Shown: in pieces, positions 1-7,850 of the stretch
Numbering within the stretch: the stretch's first letter is position 1
Layout: each line of letters starts with the position of its first letter
Assembly (NCBI GenBank): GCA_963800325.1
Contig: CAWDAQ010000005.1
Coordinates: 744,001-808,000, forward strand
DNA: 64,000 nucleotides
Direction: 5' to 3'
DNA from: CAWDAQ01 sp963800325
GTDB taxonomy: Bacteria > Actinomycetota > Actinomycetes > Actinomycetales > Dermatophilaceae
Made by a program: the position numbers and the translations under genes
The notes under the pieces: model-generated
What the model was told of the DNA's origin: nothing
Databases searched by the model: none
Seen by the model: the letters and a program-made list of their open reading frames with translations, nothing else

Positions 1-605
1 CCGGAGCCGGTGCCGTCACCGCCCCGGGTGTGGACCCGGATCGTCACGACGCTCGGGAGGGCGTTGGCGGCGATGTTGGCCACGCTCCCGCTCGGACGCT
101 CCGTCGCCCCCGAGCCGGGGGTCGGGGTGGCGCCGAAGGCCCGCCCGCGGTCCAGCGCGAGGCCTCCGCGCTCGCCCACCCAGCCGCCGACGAGGCCGCC
201 GAGGCCGCCGGCGACGAGCGCCGCCGCGGCGGCGACCGCGGCGACGAGGGGCCACGTGGGCCCGCGGCGCGGGGGACGGGGCTCGCGGGCGGGCGGCGGG
301 ACCCCCACCCAGCTGGAGGGCGGCGGCCCGGGGAACGGTCCGGAGGGGCCACCGGGCGGCCCCGACGGACCCGGGTGGGGCTGCTGGTACGGGTTCGGCG
401 CTCCTCCACGGAGCGGGATCGGACGGGTGTCGTCCGCGCGGGCGACGGGGGAGTCCTCGGGCCAGGCCCACTCGTCCCAGAAGTCCCGGGCCCGGCGCGT
501 GTCCCCGCCGTCCCCCCTCGCCCCGGCCGACCCGGCAGCCGAGGACTGGGGGGCCGTCGGCTCCGGCGCCCCGGGCTCCTGCGGGCTCCGGTCCTGACCT
601 GTCAT
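1..605 (-). CDS. htrA: HtrA/DegP-like trypsin family serine protease, N-terminal part
   Basis: Membrane-anchored envelope protease, cut by the left window edge. It translates from an ATG at 605 for about 201 residues. First comes a Pro/Gly-rich cytoplasmic segment (about 1-115), then one membrane helix (about 118-142, WPLVAAVAAAAALVAGG), then the start of the protease domain (about 174 on, NIAANALPSVVTIRVH), the usual N-terminal strand of HtrA catalytic domains. The His-Asp-Ser triad and any PDZ domain lie outside the window. The ATG overlaps the stop of the anti-sigma gene by 4 bases (ATGA), so the two are translationally coupled. The order sigE, anti-sigma, htrA is conserved in actinomycetes and supports a role in envelope stress. 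Confidence 0.9.
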   Translation of the reverse strand, partial: MTGQDRSPQEPGAPEPTAPQSSAAGSAGARGDGGDTRRARDFWDEWAWPEDSPVARADDTRPIPLRGGAPNPYQQPHPGPSGPPGGPSGPFPGPPPSSWVGVPPPAREPRPPRRGPTWPLVAAVAAAAALVAGGLGGLVGGWVGERGGLALDRGRAFGATPTPGSGATERPSGSVANIAANALPSVVTIRVHTRGGDGTGS

Positions 606-1306
606 GGGGTCGATTCTGCCGGGCTGCCTCCCCGCCGGGCTGCACCGGGTCCGACGAGCCGGTCGACGAGGTGACCGACGTCGCCTCGGGCGGGGGGCGT
701 GGGACGGACCCCCGACAGCAGGGTGGCGGTGCCGACGACGCCCCGTGCCCGGGCCGGCGCGCCGGGGGTGCCCCCGCTGCGCTCGACGGCCGGGCTGACC
801 TCGTCGCCGGACCGCAGGCCGCCACCCGTGGCCGGCGGCGTCGCGCCGGCGGCGAGGCTCCACGCCGCCGCGACGGTCGCCCCTGCGGCGAGCCCGGCGA
901 GCACCGCGGCCCGCAGCGCCGAGCGGTGGCAGGCCGGGGCCTCCGGCGGGAGCACGGGCAGAGCGGCGAGCCGGCGCGGCCACGAGGGGCGCGCCGGGCG
1001 TGACGTCCGGGCGGCCGGTGGCGCGGCCATCGGCGCGTCCACGGGGCGGGGCCCCTCGGGCGCCGCGCCCGCCCCGGCGACCGCGAGGAGCATCGCTCGC
1101 AGGTCACCGGGCAGGGCGGGGTCGCTGCCCCGCAGCGTGGTGCGGACCCGGCGCTCGACCTCGACCTCGTGACGGCAGTAGCCGCAGCTGACGAGGTGGC
1201 GGTCCCACCGCCGGCGCTCGTGCTCCGGGAGCGTCCCGGCGACGTAGTCGGCCACCCGCTCGCCGAGGCAGCGGGGGCGCGACCGGAGGAGGGTCCAGCG
1301 GGTCAT
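602..1306 (-). CDS. rseA: Anti-sigma-E factor, zinc-finger (zf-HC2/RseA) family
   Basis: Predicted inhibitor that binds the sigma factor encoded just upstream and releases it under stress. The N-terminal zinc-binding anti-sigma motif HxxxCxxC is seen at His37, Cys41, Cys44 (HLVSCGYC). A hydrophobic Ala/Leu-rich stretch at about 131-155 could span the membrane, followed by a low-complexity tail. Length is 234 aa. It overlaps the sigma gene stop by 4 bases upstream and htrA by 4 bases downstream, so sigma factor, anti-sigma and protease form one coupled operon. Family assignment is firm; control by redox or proteolysis is inference. Confidence 0.88.
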   Translation of the reverse strand: MTRWTLLRSRPRCLGERVADYVAGTLPEHERRRWDRHLVSCGYCRHEVEVERRVRTTLRGSDPALPGDLRAMLLAVAGAGAAPEGPRPVDAPMAAPPAARTSRPARPSWPRRLAALPVLPPEAPACHRSALRAAVLAGLAAGATVAAAWSLAAGATPPATGGGLRSGDEVSPAVERSGGTPGAPARARGVVGTATLLSGVRPTPPARGDVGHLVDRLVGPGAARRGGSPAESTP

Positions 1307-1917
1307 CGTGTTCCTGCCAGCGGCCTTCCGAGCGGGAGCGGCCCGCCGGTGCGGGCAGGACGGTGGGCGGCGGGCACGGGTGCGCGGTGGGCGAGCGCCT
1401 CCCGCAGCAGTGCCCGACCGCGGTGGATGCGGGAGCGAACGGTGCCGAGCTTGATGCCGAGGGTCGCGGCGATCTCCTCGTAGGACAGGCCCTCGATGTC
1501 GCAGAGCACCACCGCGGCCCGGAAGTCCGGCGGCAGGGCGTCGAGCGCGCGCTGGACGTCGTCGTCGAAGTGGGTCTCGTCATAGGCCTGCTCCGGGGTG
1601 GGCTCCCGGCTCGGCAGACGGGCGCTGGACTCCTCCGACAGCGCGTCGAACCGGATCCGCTGCTTGCGGCGCATCCGGTCGAGGAAGACGTTGGTCGTGA
1701 TCCGGTGCAGCCAGCCCTCGAAGGTGCCCGGGCTGTAGGAGTGCAGCGAACGGAACACCCGGATGAACACGTCGTGGGTCAGGTCCTCGGCGTCGTGGAC
1801 GTTGCCGGTGAGCCGGTACGCGAGCCGGTAGACCCGCGGCGAGTGCTCCTCGACGATCTCCTCCCACGTCGGGGGCACCCACCCCTGGGTGTCGCTCTCT
1901 CGCGCGTGCTGGGACAC
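1303..1917 (-). CDS. sigE: RNA polymerase ECF sigma factor, SigE type
   Basis: Extracytoplasmic-function sigma-70 factor of 204 aa. Sigma region 2 covers about residues 22-92 (DAEDLTHDVFIRVFRSL, then GWLHRITTNVFLDRMRR) and region 4 about 118-172 (ALDALPPDFRAAVVLCD, GLSYEEIAATLGIKLGTVRS). The reading frame stays open upstream to 2139, but that would run into the divergent methyltransferase start and encode an Arg/Gly-rich tail. The GTG at 1917 is chosen because GAGAGGAA lies 8-15 bases upstream and the sigma domain begins right after it. It is first in the operon with rseA and htrA, which is the typical SigE arrangement. Confidence 0.88.
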   Translation of the reverse strand: MSQHARESDTQGWVPPTWEEIVEEHSPRVYRLAYRLTGNVHDAEDLTHDVFIRVFRSLHSYSPGTFEGWLHRITTNVFLDRMRRKQRIRFDALSEESSARLPSREPTPEQAYDETHFDDDVQRALDALPPDFRAAVVLCDIEGLSYEEIAATLGIKLGTVRSRIHRGRALLREALAHRAPVPAAHRPARTGGPLPLGRPLAGTR

Positions 1918-1958
1918 GGGCCTCGTTCCTCTCGACCGGGCCTGGTGGCCTCGTCTGG

Positions 1959-1987
1959 ACAGACGTCTGGACACAACGGATGGTTCC
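1959..1987 (-). promoter_or_regulatory. Candidate ECF-sigma autoregulated promoter of sigE
   Basis: On the minus strand GGAACC (1987-1982) is followed after 16-17 bases by CGTCTG (1965-1960), resembling ECF promoters with a GGAAC -35 and a CGTC/GTCT -10. It would give a leader of about 35 nt before GTG 1917. A 10-bp palindrome CAGACGTCTG (1960-1969) overlaps the -10. The assignment rests on motif shape alone. Confidence 0.4.
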
Positions 1988-2018
1988 TCACCAACCTGAG
2001 CGTTTCCTGTAACCCGCC

Positions 2019-2070
2019 CCTCCACGCCGCCCCTCCGCGCCGCTCCTCCACGCCGATCCTCCACGCCGAT
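2019..2070. repeat. Four tandem copies of a 13-bp unit
   Basis: Unit CCTCCACGCCGAT. Copies lie at 2019-2031, 2032-2044, 2045-2057 and 2058-2070. The last two are identical and the first two differ at two or three positions. It sits between sigE and the methyltransferase, in the divergent promoter region. Confidence 0.85.
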
Positions 2071-2123
2071 CCCGGCGGCCCCGGCCCCCGGGCGGTGACG
2101 CCGGACGGCGGGACGGACGGCTA

Positions 2124-2129
2124 TAGGGT
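2124..2129 (+). promoter_or_regulatory. -10 element TAGGGT, likely leaderless start
   Basis: TAGGGT ends 8 bases before ATG 2138, so transcription would begin at or next to the start codon. No Shine-Dalgarno sequence lies between. Confidence 0.5.
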
Positions 2130-2137
2130 GGGTGGTC

Positions 2138-2770
2138 ATGAGCGCACAGAGACTGGCCAGCTGGGCCTACGCCGAGGACTTCGTGCCCGAGGGCGAGCTC
2201 CTCGAGGCCGCCCGGCACGCCGGGACCGAGCTCGGCGCGACGCCGGTCGGCACCGGCGCGGGCGCGGCGCTGCGCCTGCTGGCCGCCGCCTCGGGGGCCA
2301 GGGCGGTCATCGAGGTCGGCACCGGCGCCGGGACCTCCGGGCTCTGGCTGCTGCAGGGGATGCCCGAGGACGGCGTCCTCACGACGATCGAGCTCGAGCC
2401 CGAGCACGCCCGGCAGGCCAAGCGGGCGTTCGCGCAGGCGGGCGTCGCCCACCAGCGCACCCGCGTCATCACCGGGCGCGCCATCGACGTGCTGCCGCGG
2501 ATGACCGACGGCGCCTACGACATGGTGCTCGTCGACGCGGACAAGGAGGGCTACCCCGAGTACGTCGAGCACGCGGTGCGGCTGCTGCGCCCCGGCGGGG
2601 TGCTCGCGATGGACAACATGCTCTGGCACGACAAGGTCGCCGACCCGGCCTCCCGGGACGCGACGACGACGGTGCTGCGCGACCTCGGCAAGCGGCTGCG
2701 GGACGACGAGGGCCTGCTCACCGCGCTCCTGCCGGTCGGAGACGGCCTCCTCACCGCCGTCAAGCGCTGA
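2138..2770 (+). CDS. SAM-dependent O-methyltransferase (class I, COMT-like)
   Basis: Rossmann-fold methyltransferase of 210 aa in the family that methylates catechol-like hydroxyls; the substrate is unknown. Motif I, the SAM-binding glycine loop, is at about 57-68 (VIEVGTGAGTSG). An acidic residue that would contact the SAM ribose follows in TTIELEPEH (about 82-90). The metal/catalytic motif LVDADKEGYPEY is at about 133-144 and the DNMLWHDKV segment at about 165. A GTG two codons upstream is possible, but ATG 2138 fits the -10 element better. Divergent from sigE, as in many actinomycetes, where an O-methyltransferase commonly flanks the sigE-rseA-htrA operon. Confidence 0.88.
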   Translation: MSAQRLASWAYAEDFVPEGELLEAARHAGTELGATPVGTGAGAALRLLAAASGARAVIEVGTGAGTSGLWLLQGMPEDGVLTTIELEPEHARQAKRAFAQAGVAHQRTRVITGRAIDVLPRMTDGAYDMVLVDADKEGYPEYVEHAVRLLRPGGVLAMDNMLWHDKVADPASRDATTTVLRDLGKRLRDDEGLLTALLPVGDGLLTAVKR

Positions 2771-2779
2771 GTCCCGTAA

Positions 2780-2857
2780 CCGCACTTCGTGCCCACTTGG
2801 CCGCGTCCGGCCCGCCCAGGTGCCCGGTTCGTCCGGCCGAACGGGCACGAAGTGCGG
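2780..2857. terminator. Inverted-repeat bidirectional terminator between convergent genes
   Basis: Perfect 15-bp arms CCGCACTTCGTGCCC (2780-2794) and GGGCACGAAGTGCGG (2843-2857). The right half also folds by itself (2821-2847, TGCCCG..CGGGCA around GTTCG/CGAAC). It lies between the methyltransferase (plus) and the gene ending at 2886 (minus). There is no clear U-tract, as is common in actinomycetes. Confidence 0.6.
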
Positions 2858-2885
2858 ATCGGGAGCCCGGCGGGAAGAAGAGGGG

Positions 2886-3245
2886 TCAGGCGGCGGTGCG
2901 GGGGCCGGGGCCGCGGCGGAACCTCGCCGGTCCCTCGGCGATGGCGACGACCTCGTAGTCCTCGATGAGCACCGGCGGCGAGCCGATGATCTCCGTGCCC
3001 GGAGCGGTCGCGGCCTGCTCCTCGAAGCCGGCGCGGAACTCGGCCCGCTCCCGCTCGGTGTCGAAGACGTAGGTGCCCTCGAACCACTCCCCCTCGCGCA
3101 TGCGCCACGTCTTGAAGGCGAGCCCGTCGAGGAACATGAACTGCGCCATCGAGGTGCCCACGACGTAGTCGCGCAGCTTCTTCGCCACCCCCTCCGGGGC
3201 GTCGGCCAGGGACCAGCGAACCGCCAGCCCGTATCCCGCGTTCAT
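2886..3245 (-). CDS. Small alpha/beta-barrel protein, YdhR-like monooxygenase family (tentative)
   Basis: 119 aa. The central pattern (FKTWRMREGEWFEGTYVF, then a helix TERERAEFRAGF, then ending in YEVVAIAEG) resembles dimeric ferredoxin-like barrel proteins of the YdhR/antibiotic-monooxygenase type, where a large input (here LAFKTW) precedes the strand-helix unit. No catalytic residue can be named and the function is unknown. ATG 3245 overlaps the pepA stop by 4 bases (ATGA), so it is the second gene of the pepA transcript. The inverted repeat at 2780-2857 ends the unit. Confidence 0.6.
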   Translation of the reverse strand: MNAGYGLAVRWSLADAPEGVAKKLRDYVVGTSMAQFMFLDGLAFKTWRMREGEWFEGTYVFDTERERAEFRAGFEEQAATAPGTEIIGSPPVLIEDYEVVAIAEGPARFRRGPGPRTAA

Positions 3246-4786
3246 CTCGCGCCTTCCTCCAGCCACGACAACAGTGCCCGGGCACCGTAGCCCGTGGCCC
3301 CCTTCGCGAGGACCCCCGTGTCGGCATCCGAGCGGCCCGCACCGGCGATGTCGAGGTGCGCCCATCGCCGGCCCCCGGTGAACTCGCGCAGGAACAGCGC
3401 CGCCGTCACCGACCCGCCGCCGACTGCGGGAGCGACGTGGCACACGTCGGCGACCTCGGAGTCGAGCGCGGGCCGGTAGTCCTCGACGAGCGGGAAGGCC
3501 CACAGCGGCTCCCCCGTGCGCTCGCCGGCCGCGACGAGCCGGTCCCGCAGGGCGGTGTCGGTGGCGTACACCGGGGCCATCGAGCGCGCGAGCGCGACCC
3601 GGGCGGCACCGGTGAGGGTGGCGACGTCGACGAGGACGTCCGGGCCCAGGTGGGCGTCGGCGTAGGCGAGCGCGTCGGCGAGGACGATCCGGCCCTCGGC
3701 GTCGGTGTTGCCGATCTCGACGGTCCGGCCGCCGTACTGGGTGACGACGTCCCCCGGCCGGTAGGAGCCGCCACCGACCGCGTTCTCCGCGCACGGCAGC
3801 AACGCCGTGACCCGGACGGGGACCTCGAGCGCCCGACAGGCGGCGGCGACGGCGAGGACGACCGCGGCCCCGGACATGTCGGTCTTCATCGGGAGCATGC
3901 CCGCCGACGGCTTGAGGTTGACCCCGCCGGTGTCGAAGGTGATGCCCTTCCCGACGAGGACGACGTGGGGGACGTCGCCGCCGGGGTCCCAGCCGACCTC
4001 GACCAGGCGCGGCGGGCTGGCCGAGCCGCCCCCGACGGCGAGCAGTCCGCCGAAGCCCTCGCGACGCAGGTCCTCCTCGGTCCACACCCGGGAGCCGAGC
4101 CCGGCCGCCTCGGCGACGTCGACCGCGCGGGCGGCGAGCCAGGCGGGGTCCTTGGTGTTGGAGGGGGTGTTCGCGAGGTTGCGGGCGAGGAGCGTCGCCC
4201 GCGCCCGGTGGACCGCCTTCGTGGCCCGGGTGGCCCGCGTGGCCCGCGCGCCGGCGAGGGGAGCGACGAGCAGGAGACCCGCGACCGGCGTCGCACCCGG
4301 GGCCGCGCCCTGCGCGGACCACGTCGGGGGCGCGTACCCACCGAGCACGACCCCCTCGACGAGGCCCTCGACGCCGACGTCGTCCGGGTCCCCGGGCAGG
4401 CCGGCGACGACGAGCGTCGCGCGGCCGCGGGCGGCACGAGCGGCCTCCGCGCCGGCGCGGCGCAGGGCCTCGGCGCCGGAGTCCCCCGTCCCGAGCAGCA
4501 GGAGCAGGTCGACCCCCCGGTGGCCCGGGTCGTCGTCGAGGGGGACCCGGGTGCAGTCCCCCGGCACGCGGCCCGGGTCGTGCAGCCGGACGACGTCGTC
4601 GGGGTCGAGCGCGACGGCGGCGAGGGCCTCCCGGGCGACCGGGTCGAGGCCGAGGGAGCCGACGCCGACCGCGAGGACGACGCCGCCGTCGCCCCCCACC
4701 TCGGCGAGGACGTCGGCCGGCGGAGCGTCGACGACCCGCACGGGGGTGGCGGTCGGCTGGGTCAGCACGTCGTCGGAGGCGGACAC
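3242..4786 (-). CDS. pepA: Leucyl aminopeptidase, M17 family
   Basis: Cytosolic two-zinc exopeptidase of 514 aa that releases N-terminal residues from peptides. The signature NTDAEGRIVLAD is at about 360-371. Metal and active-site residues include Lys280 and Asp285 in VGKGITFDTGG (about 278-288), Asp303 in KTDMSG and Asp362/Glu364 of the signature. The N-terminal macro-like domain (1-180) is Ala/Gly-rich with an ARATRATRATK stretch at about 180-190. It starts at GTG 4786, seven bases after a -10 element, with no ribosome binding site visible, so a leaderless mRNA is likely. It is coupled to the small gene at 2886-3245. Confidence 0.93.
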   Translation of the reverse strand: MSASDDVLTQPTATPVRVVDAPPADVLAEVGGDGGVVLAVGVGSLGLDPVAREALAAVALDPDDVVRLHDPGRVPGDCTRVPLDDDPGHRGVDLLLLLGTGDSGAEALRRAGAEAARAARGRATLVVAGLPGDPDDVGVEGLVEGVVLGGYAPPTWSAQGAAPGATPVAGLLLVAPLAGARATRATRATKAVHRARATLLARNLANTPSNTKDPAWLAARAVDVAEAAGLGSRVWTEEDLRREGFGGLLAVGGGSASPPRLVEVGWDPGGDVPHVVLVGKGITFDTGGVNLKPSAGMLPMKTDMSGAAVVLAVAAACRALEVPVRVTALLPCAENAVGGGSYRPGDVVTQYGGRTVEIGNTDAEGRIVLADALAYADAHLGPDVLVDVATLTGAARVALARSMAPVYATDTALRDRLVAAGERTGEPLWAFPLVEDYRPALDSEVADVCHVAPAVGGGSVTAALFLREFTGGRRWAHLDIAGAGRSDADTGVLAKGATGYGARALLSWLEEGAR

Positions 4787-4793
4787 GGCTGCG

Positions 4794-4799
4794 ACTGTA
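4794..4799 (-). promoter_or_regulatory. -10 element TACAGT of pepA, leaderless
   Basis: On the minus strand TACAGT is followed by exactly seven bases and then GTG 4786, matching the spacing of leaderless actinobacterial promoters. Confidence 0.6.
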
Positions 4800-4846
4800 T
4801 CGCCGGGGCCGCCGGGCCCCGGGCGGGGCCCACCCCGGGCGGACGC

Positions 4847-4885
4847 GCGAGGGCCCCCGCCGCGATCAGCGGCGGGGGCCCTCGC
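4847..4885 (-). terminator. Strong hairpin terminator after the DUF3117 gene
   Basis: Perfect 17-bp arms (4847-4863 and 4869-4885) around the loop GATCA. It lies 16 bases beyond the stop of the minus-strand DUF3117 gene and upstream of pepA, insulating the two. Confidence 0.8.
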
Positions 4886-4900
4886 AGGTCCGCGGCGGCG

Positions 4901-5074
4901 TCAGTTCAGGCCCTCGCACTCGTCGATGGCCTTGCCCAGTGCCCTGACCTCGTCCGGGGTCATCTCCACCACCAGGCGCCCCCCGCCCTCGAGGGGCATG
5001 CGCAGCACGATGCCGCGGCCCTCCTTGACGACCTCGAGGTCGCCGTCGCCGGTCCTGGGCTTCATAGCCGCCAT
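4901..5074 (-). CDS. DUF3117 domain protein
   Basis: 57-aa conserved actinobacterial protein of unknown function. The family pattern is complete: MAAMKPRTGDGDLEV at the start, EGRGIVLRMPLEGGGRL in the middle and a short helix TPDEVRALGKAI at the end. The frame is open further upstream to 5158, but ATG 5074 gives the usual family length and has AAGGGA 7 bases before it. It is monocistronic, ending at a 17-bp hairpin. Confidence 0.9.
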   Translation of the reverse strand: MAAMKPRTGDGDLEVVKEGRGIVLRMPLEGGGRLVVEMTPDEVRALGKAIDECEGLN

Positions 5075-5231
5075 GGGTTGGTCCCTTTCATCAGCACGTG
5101 GCGCAGGCCCGTGGCCGCGCCCTGCGTTCTCGACCGGCGCGGCGTTCGCACCGGGCACCCTCCATTATCTCCGACGTGCAGCGACGCGTGAAATCCGGGG
5201 CGCGTCGGCCCGGTGAGGGCACACTGAGCCC

Positions 5232-6008
5232 GTGCACGCGCGCTCGGCCCTCTTCGACCTCTACGGCGACCACCTGCTCAGCCGTGGCGGCTGGGCCCCC
5301 GTGTCCGCCGTGGTGGGGCTGCTCGGGTCGCTCGGCATCTCACCGCCGACGGTGCGGACCGCGGTCTCGCGCATGGTCCACGAGGGCTGGCTCGTCCCCG
5401 AGGTCCACCAGACCCGCGGGTACGCCGTGAGCGACCGCGGACGGCGCCGGCTCGCCGAGGCGCACGCCCGGATCTACCGCACCAGCGACCAGCCCTGGGA
5501 CGGCCGCTGGCACGTCGTCGTCACCCCCCGCGTCCCGGACCGCAGCGCCCGGGCGCGACTCGTGCGCTCGCTGGAGTACCTCGGGTACGGACGCCTGACC
5601 GGCCACACCTGGGTGGCGCCGCGGCGCTCACCGGAGTTCGACACCGCCACCGACGTCCTCGGGGGCGAGGCGTCCCTGACCGCGTTCCGAGCCGAGGCCG
5701 ACAGTCCCGCCGAGGAGCTCGCCAGGAGGGTGTGGGACCTGCCGGCCCTCGCCGCCGCGTACGAGGACTTCCTCGCCGGGATCGCGGGCGGCCCCCCGCC
5801 ACGGCAGCCGGAGACGGCGTTCGTCGAGCGCACCCTGCTCGTCCACCGGTGGCGGCTGTTCCTGTTCTCGGACCCGGGTCTGCCGGCGCCGGCGCTCCCG
5901 CCGGACTGGCCCGGCCACCGGGCCGCGCTGGCGTTCGACGCCCGCGCCAGCGCCCTCGCGCCCGGCGCGGGCGCCTGGGTCGACGCCTGGCTGTCCGGCG
6001 AGGCCTGA
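5232..6008 (+). CDS. PaaX-family transcriptional regulator
   Basis: 258 aa. An N-terminal winged-helix region (about 1-75: ALFDLYGDHLL, then SPPTVRTAVSRMVHEGWL, where the recognition helix lies) is followed by PaaX-like central and C-terminal domains (RYWHV-like DGRWHVVV at about 90, VWDLPALAAAYEDFL at about 165). The family represses phenylacetate or related acyl-CoA degradation genes and responds to CoA thioesters. No phenylacetate gene is in the window; the closest candidate target is the enoyl-CoA hydratase at 7851. GTG 5232 has no clear ribosome site; CACACT lies six bases before it. Confidence 0.82.
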   Translation: MHARSALFDLYGDHLLSRGGWAPVSAVVGLLGSLGISPPTVRTAVSRMVHEGWLVPEVHQTRGYAVSDRGRRRLAEAHARIYRTSDQPWDGRWHVVVTPRVPDRSARARLVRSLEYLGYGRLTGHTWVAPRRSPEFDTATDVLGGEASLTAFRAEADSPAEELARRVWDLPALAAAYEDFLAGIAGGPPPRQPETAFVERTLLVHRWRLFLFSDPGLPAPALPPDWPGHRAALAFDARASALAPGAGAWVDAWLSGEA

Positions 6009-6038
6009 CCCGGGCGCGGGCTGCCGGAGCGATGCGGG

Positions 6039-7772
6039 TCAGGGCCTGGGCGCGGCGCCGCTGGGGGTGCGCAGGCACCCCGCGGGGAGGGCGAACCAGC
6101 GCAGCGCGTCGAAGTCGGCCGAGACCGCCTCCTCCCTCGGCCCGGGCGGGTCGGCGGCCTCGAGCACCTCCCGTCCCCGGGCGAGGTGGTCGGCGAGGGC
6201 GTCCTCGCCGAGCCGCTCGTGGTGTCGCGGCCACGTGGGCCCGCCGCCGGACCAGCGCAGCATCCCCAGCCGCAGGGGCGGCTCGACCGGACCGTCGCGG
6301 TGGGACCACAGCCCGGTCGCCGGGTCGAACCGGTAGTCGCCGAGCAGTCGCTCCCCCGAGCGGGCCACGAGGGCGACCGCCTCGACGACGTAGTCGAGGA
6401 CGGCCTCGGAGATGAAGTAGTTGAAGTTCACTCGCACCCACCCCGGCTTGATGCCCTCGCAGCCGCGGTCGATCTCGCGCTCGAACGCGTGGCTGCGGTC
6501 GAGGTCGATCCCGAGCAGCCGGTGCCCGTACGGCCCGGCGCACGAGCACCCGCCGCGGGACTGGATGCCGAACAGGTCGTTGAGCACGGCGACGACGAAG
6601 TTGTGGTGCAGGTGGCGGCCGTCCCCGCCCCGGACGACGAAGGAGACGATCGAGAGCCGCTCGGCGTCGGTGTTGCCGAGGATCTCGATCGACGGCTCCG
6701 CCGACCACGCGGCCACCGCCCGCCGGAGGAACTCCTCCTCCCGGGCGCGGATGAGGTCGACGCCGACCGCCTCCTTGAGCTGGAACACGAGCCCGGCGCG
6801 GATCGCGTCGACGATGGCCGGTGTCCCGCCCTCCTCGCGCTCGGGCAGCGCGGTGACGTAGTCGTGCCCCGTGGAGCTGACGTACCGGACGGTGCCGCCG
6901 CCGGGGACGTCGGGGACCCGGTTGGTGCACAGCTCGCGGCGGACGACGAGCACCCCGGGCGTGCCCGGCCCGCCGACGAGCTTGTGCGGGCTGAGGAAGA
7001 CGGCGTCCTTGTGGCTGCCGGGGGCGGCCTCCGGCGAGCCGTTCATGTCGATGCCCACGTACGGCGCGGCCGCGGCGAAGTCCCAGAACGCGAGGGCGCC
7101 GTGCTCGTGGAGCAGCGCGCTGATGCGGTCGGTGTCGGAGACGATCCCCGTCACGTTGCTCGCGGCGGAGAACGAGCCGATCCTCAGGGGCCGGTCCCGG
7201 TGGCGCTCGAGCTCCTCGGCGAGCCGGCCGGTGTCGATGTGGCCGTCGACGTCCTGCGGGATGACGACGACGTCCGCGACCGACTCGCGCCACACGAGCT
7301 CGTTGGAGTGGTGCTCGTACGGGCCGATGAACACCACCGGCCGCTGCCCCTGCGGGATGTGCCGACTCAGGTGGTGGGCGTCCTCGAGGGCCGAGGGGAT
7401 CCGCAGGCCGAGGATGCCGACGAGCTTGTCGATGGCTCCGGTGCACCCGGAGCCGGCGAAGATGACGACGCTCTCGTCGTCGGCGCCGACGGCGTCGTGG
7501 ATGACCGCCCGGGCGTCCTCGCGCAGCCGGGTGGTCTGCAGCCCGGTCCCGGAGGACTCGGTGTGGGTGTTGGCGTAGCGCGGGAGGACCTCCTCCCGGA
7601 TGAAGTCCTCGATGAACGTCAGCGCCCGCCCGGAGGCGGTGTAGTCGGCGTAGGTCACCCGTCGGGGCCCGTACGGACCGTGCATGACCTCGTCGTCCCC
7701 GATGACGGACTCGCGGATCGTGCGCAGCAGCGGCGAGTCGGCACCGCGGTCGGCCGGACCCGGATGCGTCAT
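6039..7772 (-). CDS. PLP-dependent class V aminotransferase / cysteine desulfurase-like enzyme
   Basis: 577 aa, longer than standard cysteine desulfurases (about 400). The fold-type I core is clear: a gripping segment YADYTASGRAL (about 40-50), the phosphate/ring region VVIFAGSGCTGAIDKL, the Asp that pairs with the PLP ring nitrogen in HGALAFWDFAAAAPY, and the PLP lysine in LSPHKLVGGPGTPG. A QSRGGCSCAGPYGH loop resembles the mobile cysteine loop of desulfurases. The last 110 residues are an extra tail. Start: a TATGCT element lies 7 bases before ATG 7772; an upstream in-frame ATG at 7784 falls inside it. The physiological substrate is unknown. Confidence 0.8.
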   Translation of the reverse strand: MTHPGPADRGADSPLLRTIRESVIGDDEVMHGPYGPRRVTYADYTASGRALTFIEDFIREEVLPRYANTHTESSGTGLQTTRLREDARAVIHDAVGADDESVVIFAGSGCTGAIDKLVGILGLRIPSALEDAHHLSRHIPQGQRPVVFIGPYEHHSNELVWRESVADVVVIPQDVDGHIDTGRLAEELERHRDRPLRIGSFSAASNVTGIVSDTDRISALLHEHGALAFWDFAAAAPYVGIDMNGSPEAAPGSHKDAVFLSPHKLVGGPGTPGVLVVRRELCTNRVPDVPGGGTVRYVSSTGHDYVTALPEREEGGTPAIVDAIRAGLVFQLKEAVGVDLIRAREEEFLRRAVAAWSAEPSIEILGNTDAERLSIVSFVVRGGDGRHLHHNFVVAVLNDLFGIQSRGGCSCAGPYGHRLLGIDLDRSHAFEREIDRGCEGIKPGWVRVNFNYFISEAVLDYVVEAVALVARSGERLLGDYRFDPATGLWSHRDGPVEPPLRLGMLRWSGGGPTWPRHHERLGEDALADHLARGREVLEAADPPGPREEAVSADFDALRWFALPAGCLRTPSGAAPRP

Positions 7773-7779
7773 GATGACC

Positions 7780-7785
7780 AGCATA
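7780..7785 (-). promoter_or_regulatory. -10 element TATGCT, leaderless, of the class V aminotransferase
   Basis: Seven bases separate TATGCT (minus strand) from ATG 7772. This favours 7772 over the in-frame ATG at 7784. Confidence 0.55.
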
Positions 7786-7810
7786 CGGACGGCCGGCCCT
7801 CGGCCGTGCC

Positions 7811-7840
7811 ACGGACACGGACACGGACACGGACACGGAG
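7811..7840. repeat. Hexanucleotide tandem repeat, five copies
   Basis: Five consecutive ACGGAC units, the last reading ACGGAG. The repeat fills the short gap between the two divergent genes starting at 7772 and 7851, directly before the ribosome site GGAGAGGA. Confidence 0.9.
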
Positions 7841-7850
7841 AGGACCCCCG

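Noticed and set aside
1918..2139. N-terminal extension of SigE
   Set aside because: Would overlap the divergent methyltransferase start, encodes Arg/Gly runs made by the 13-bp repeat, and lies upstream of the likely promoter.
6186..7850. Plus-strand open frame running into the enoyl-CoA hydratase
   Set aside because: The part before 7851 is antisense to the aminotransferase; the hydratase has its own ATG and ribosome site.
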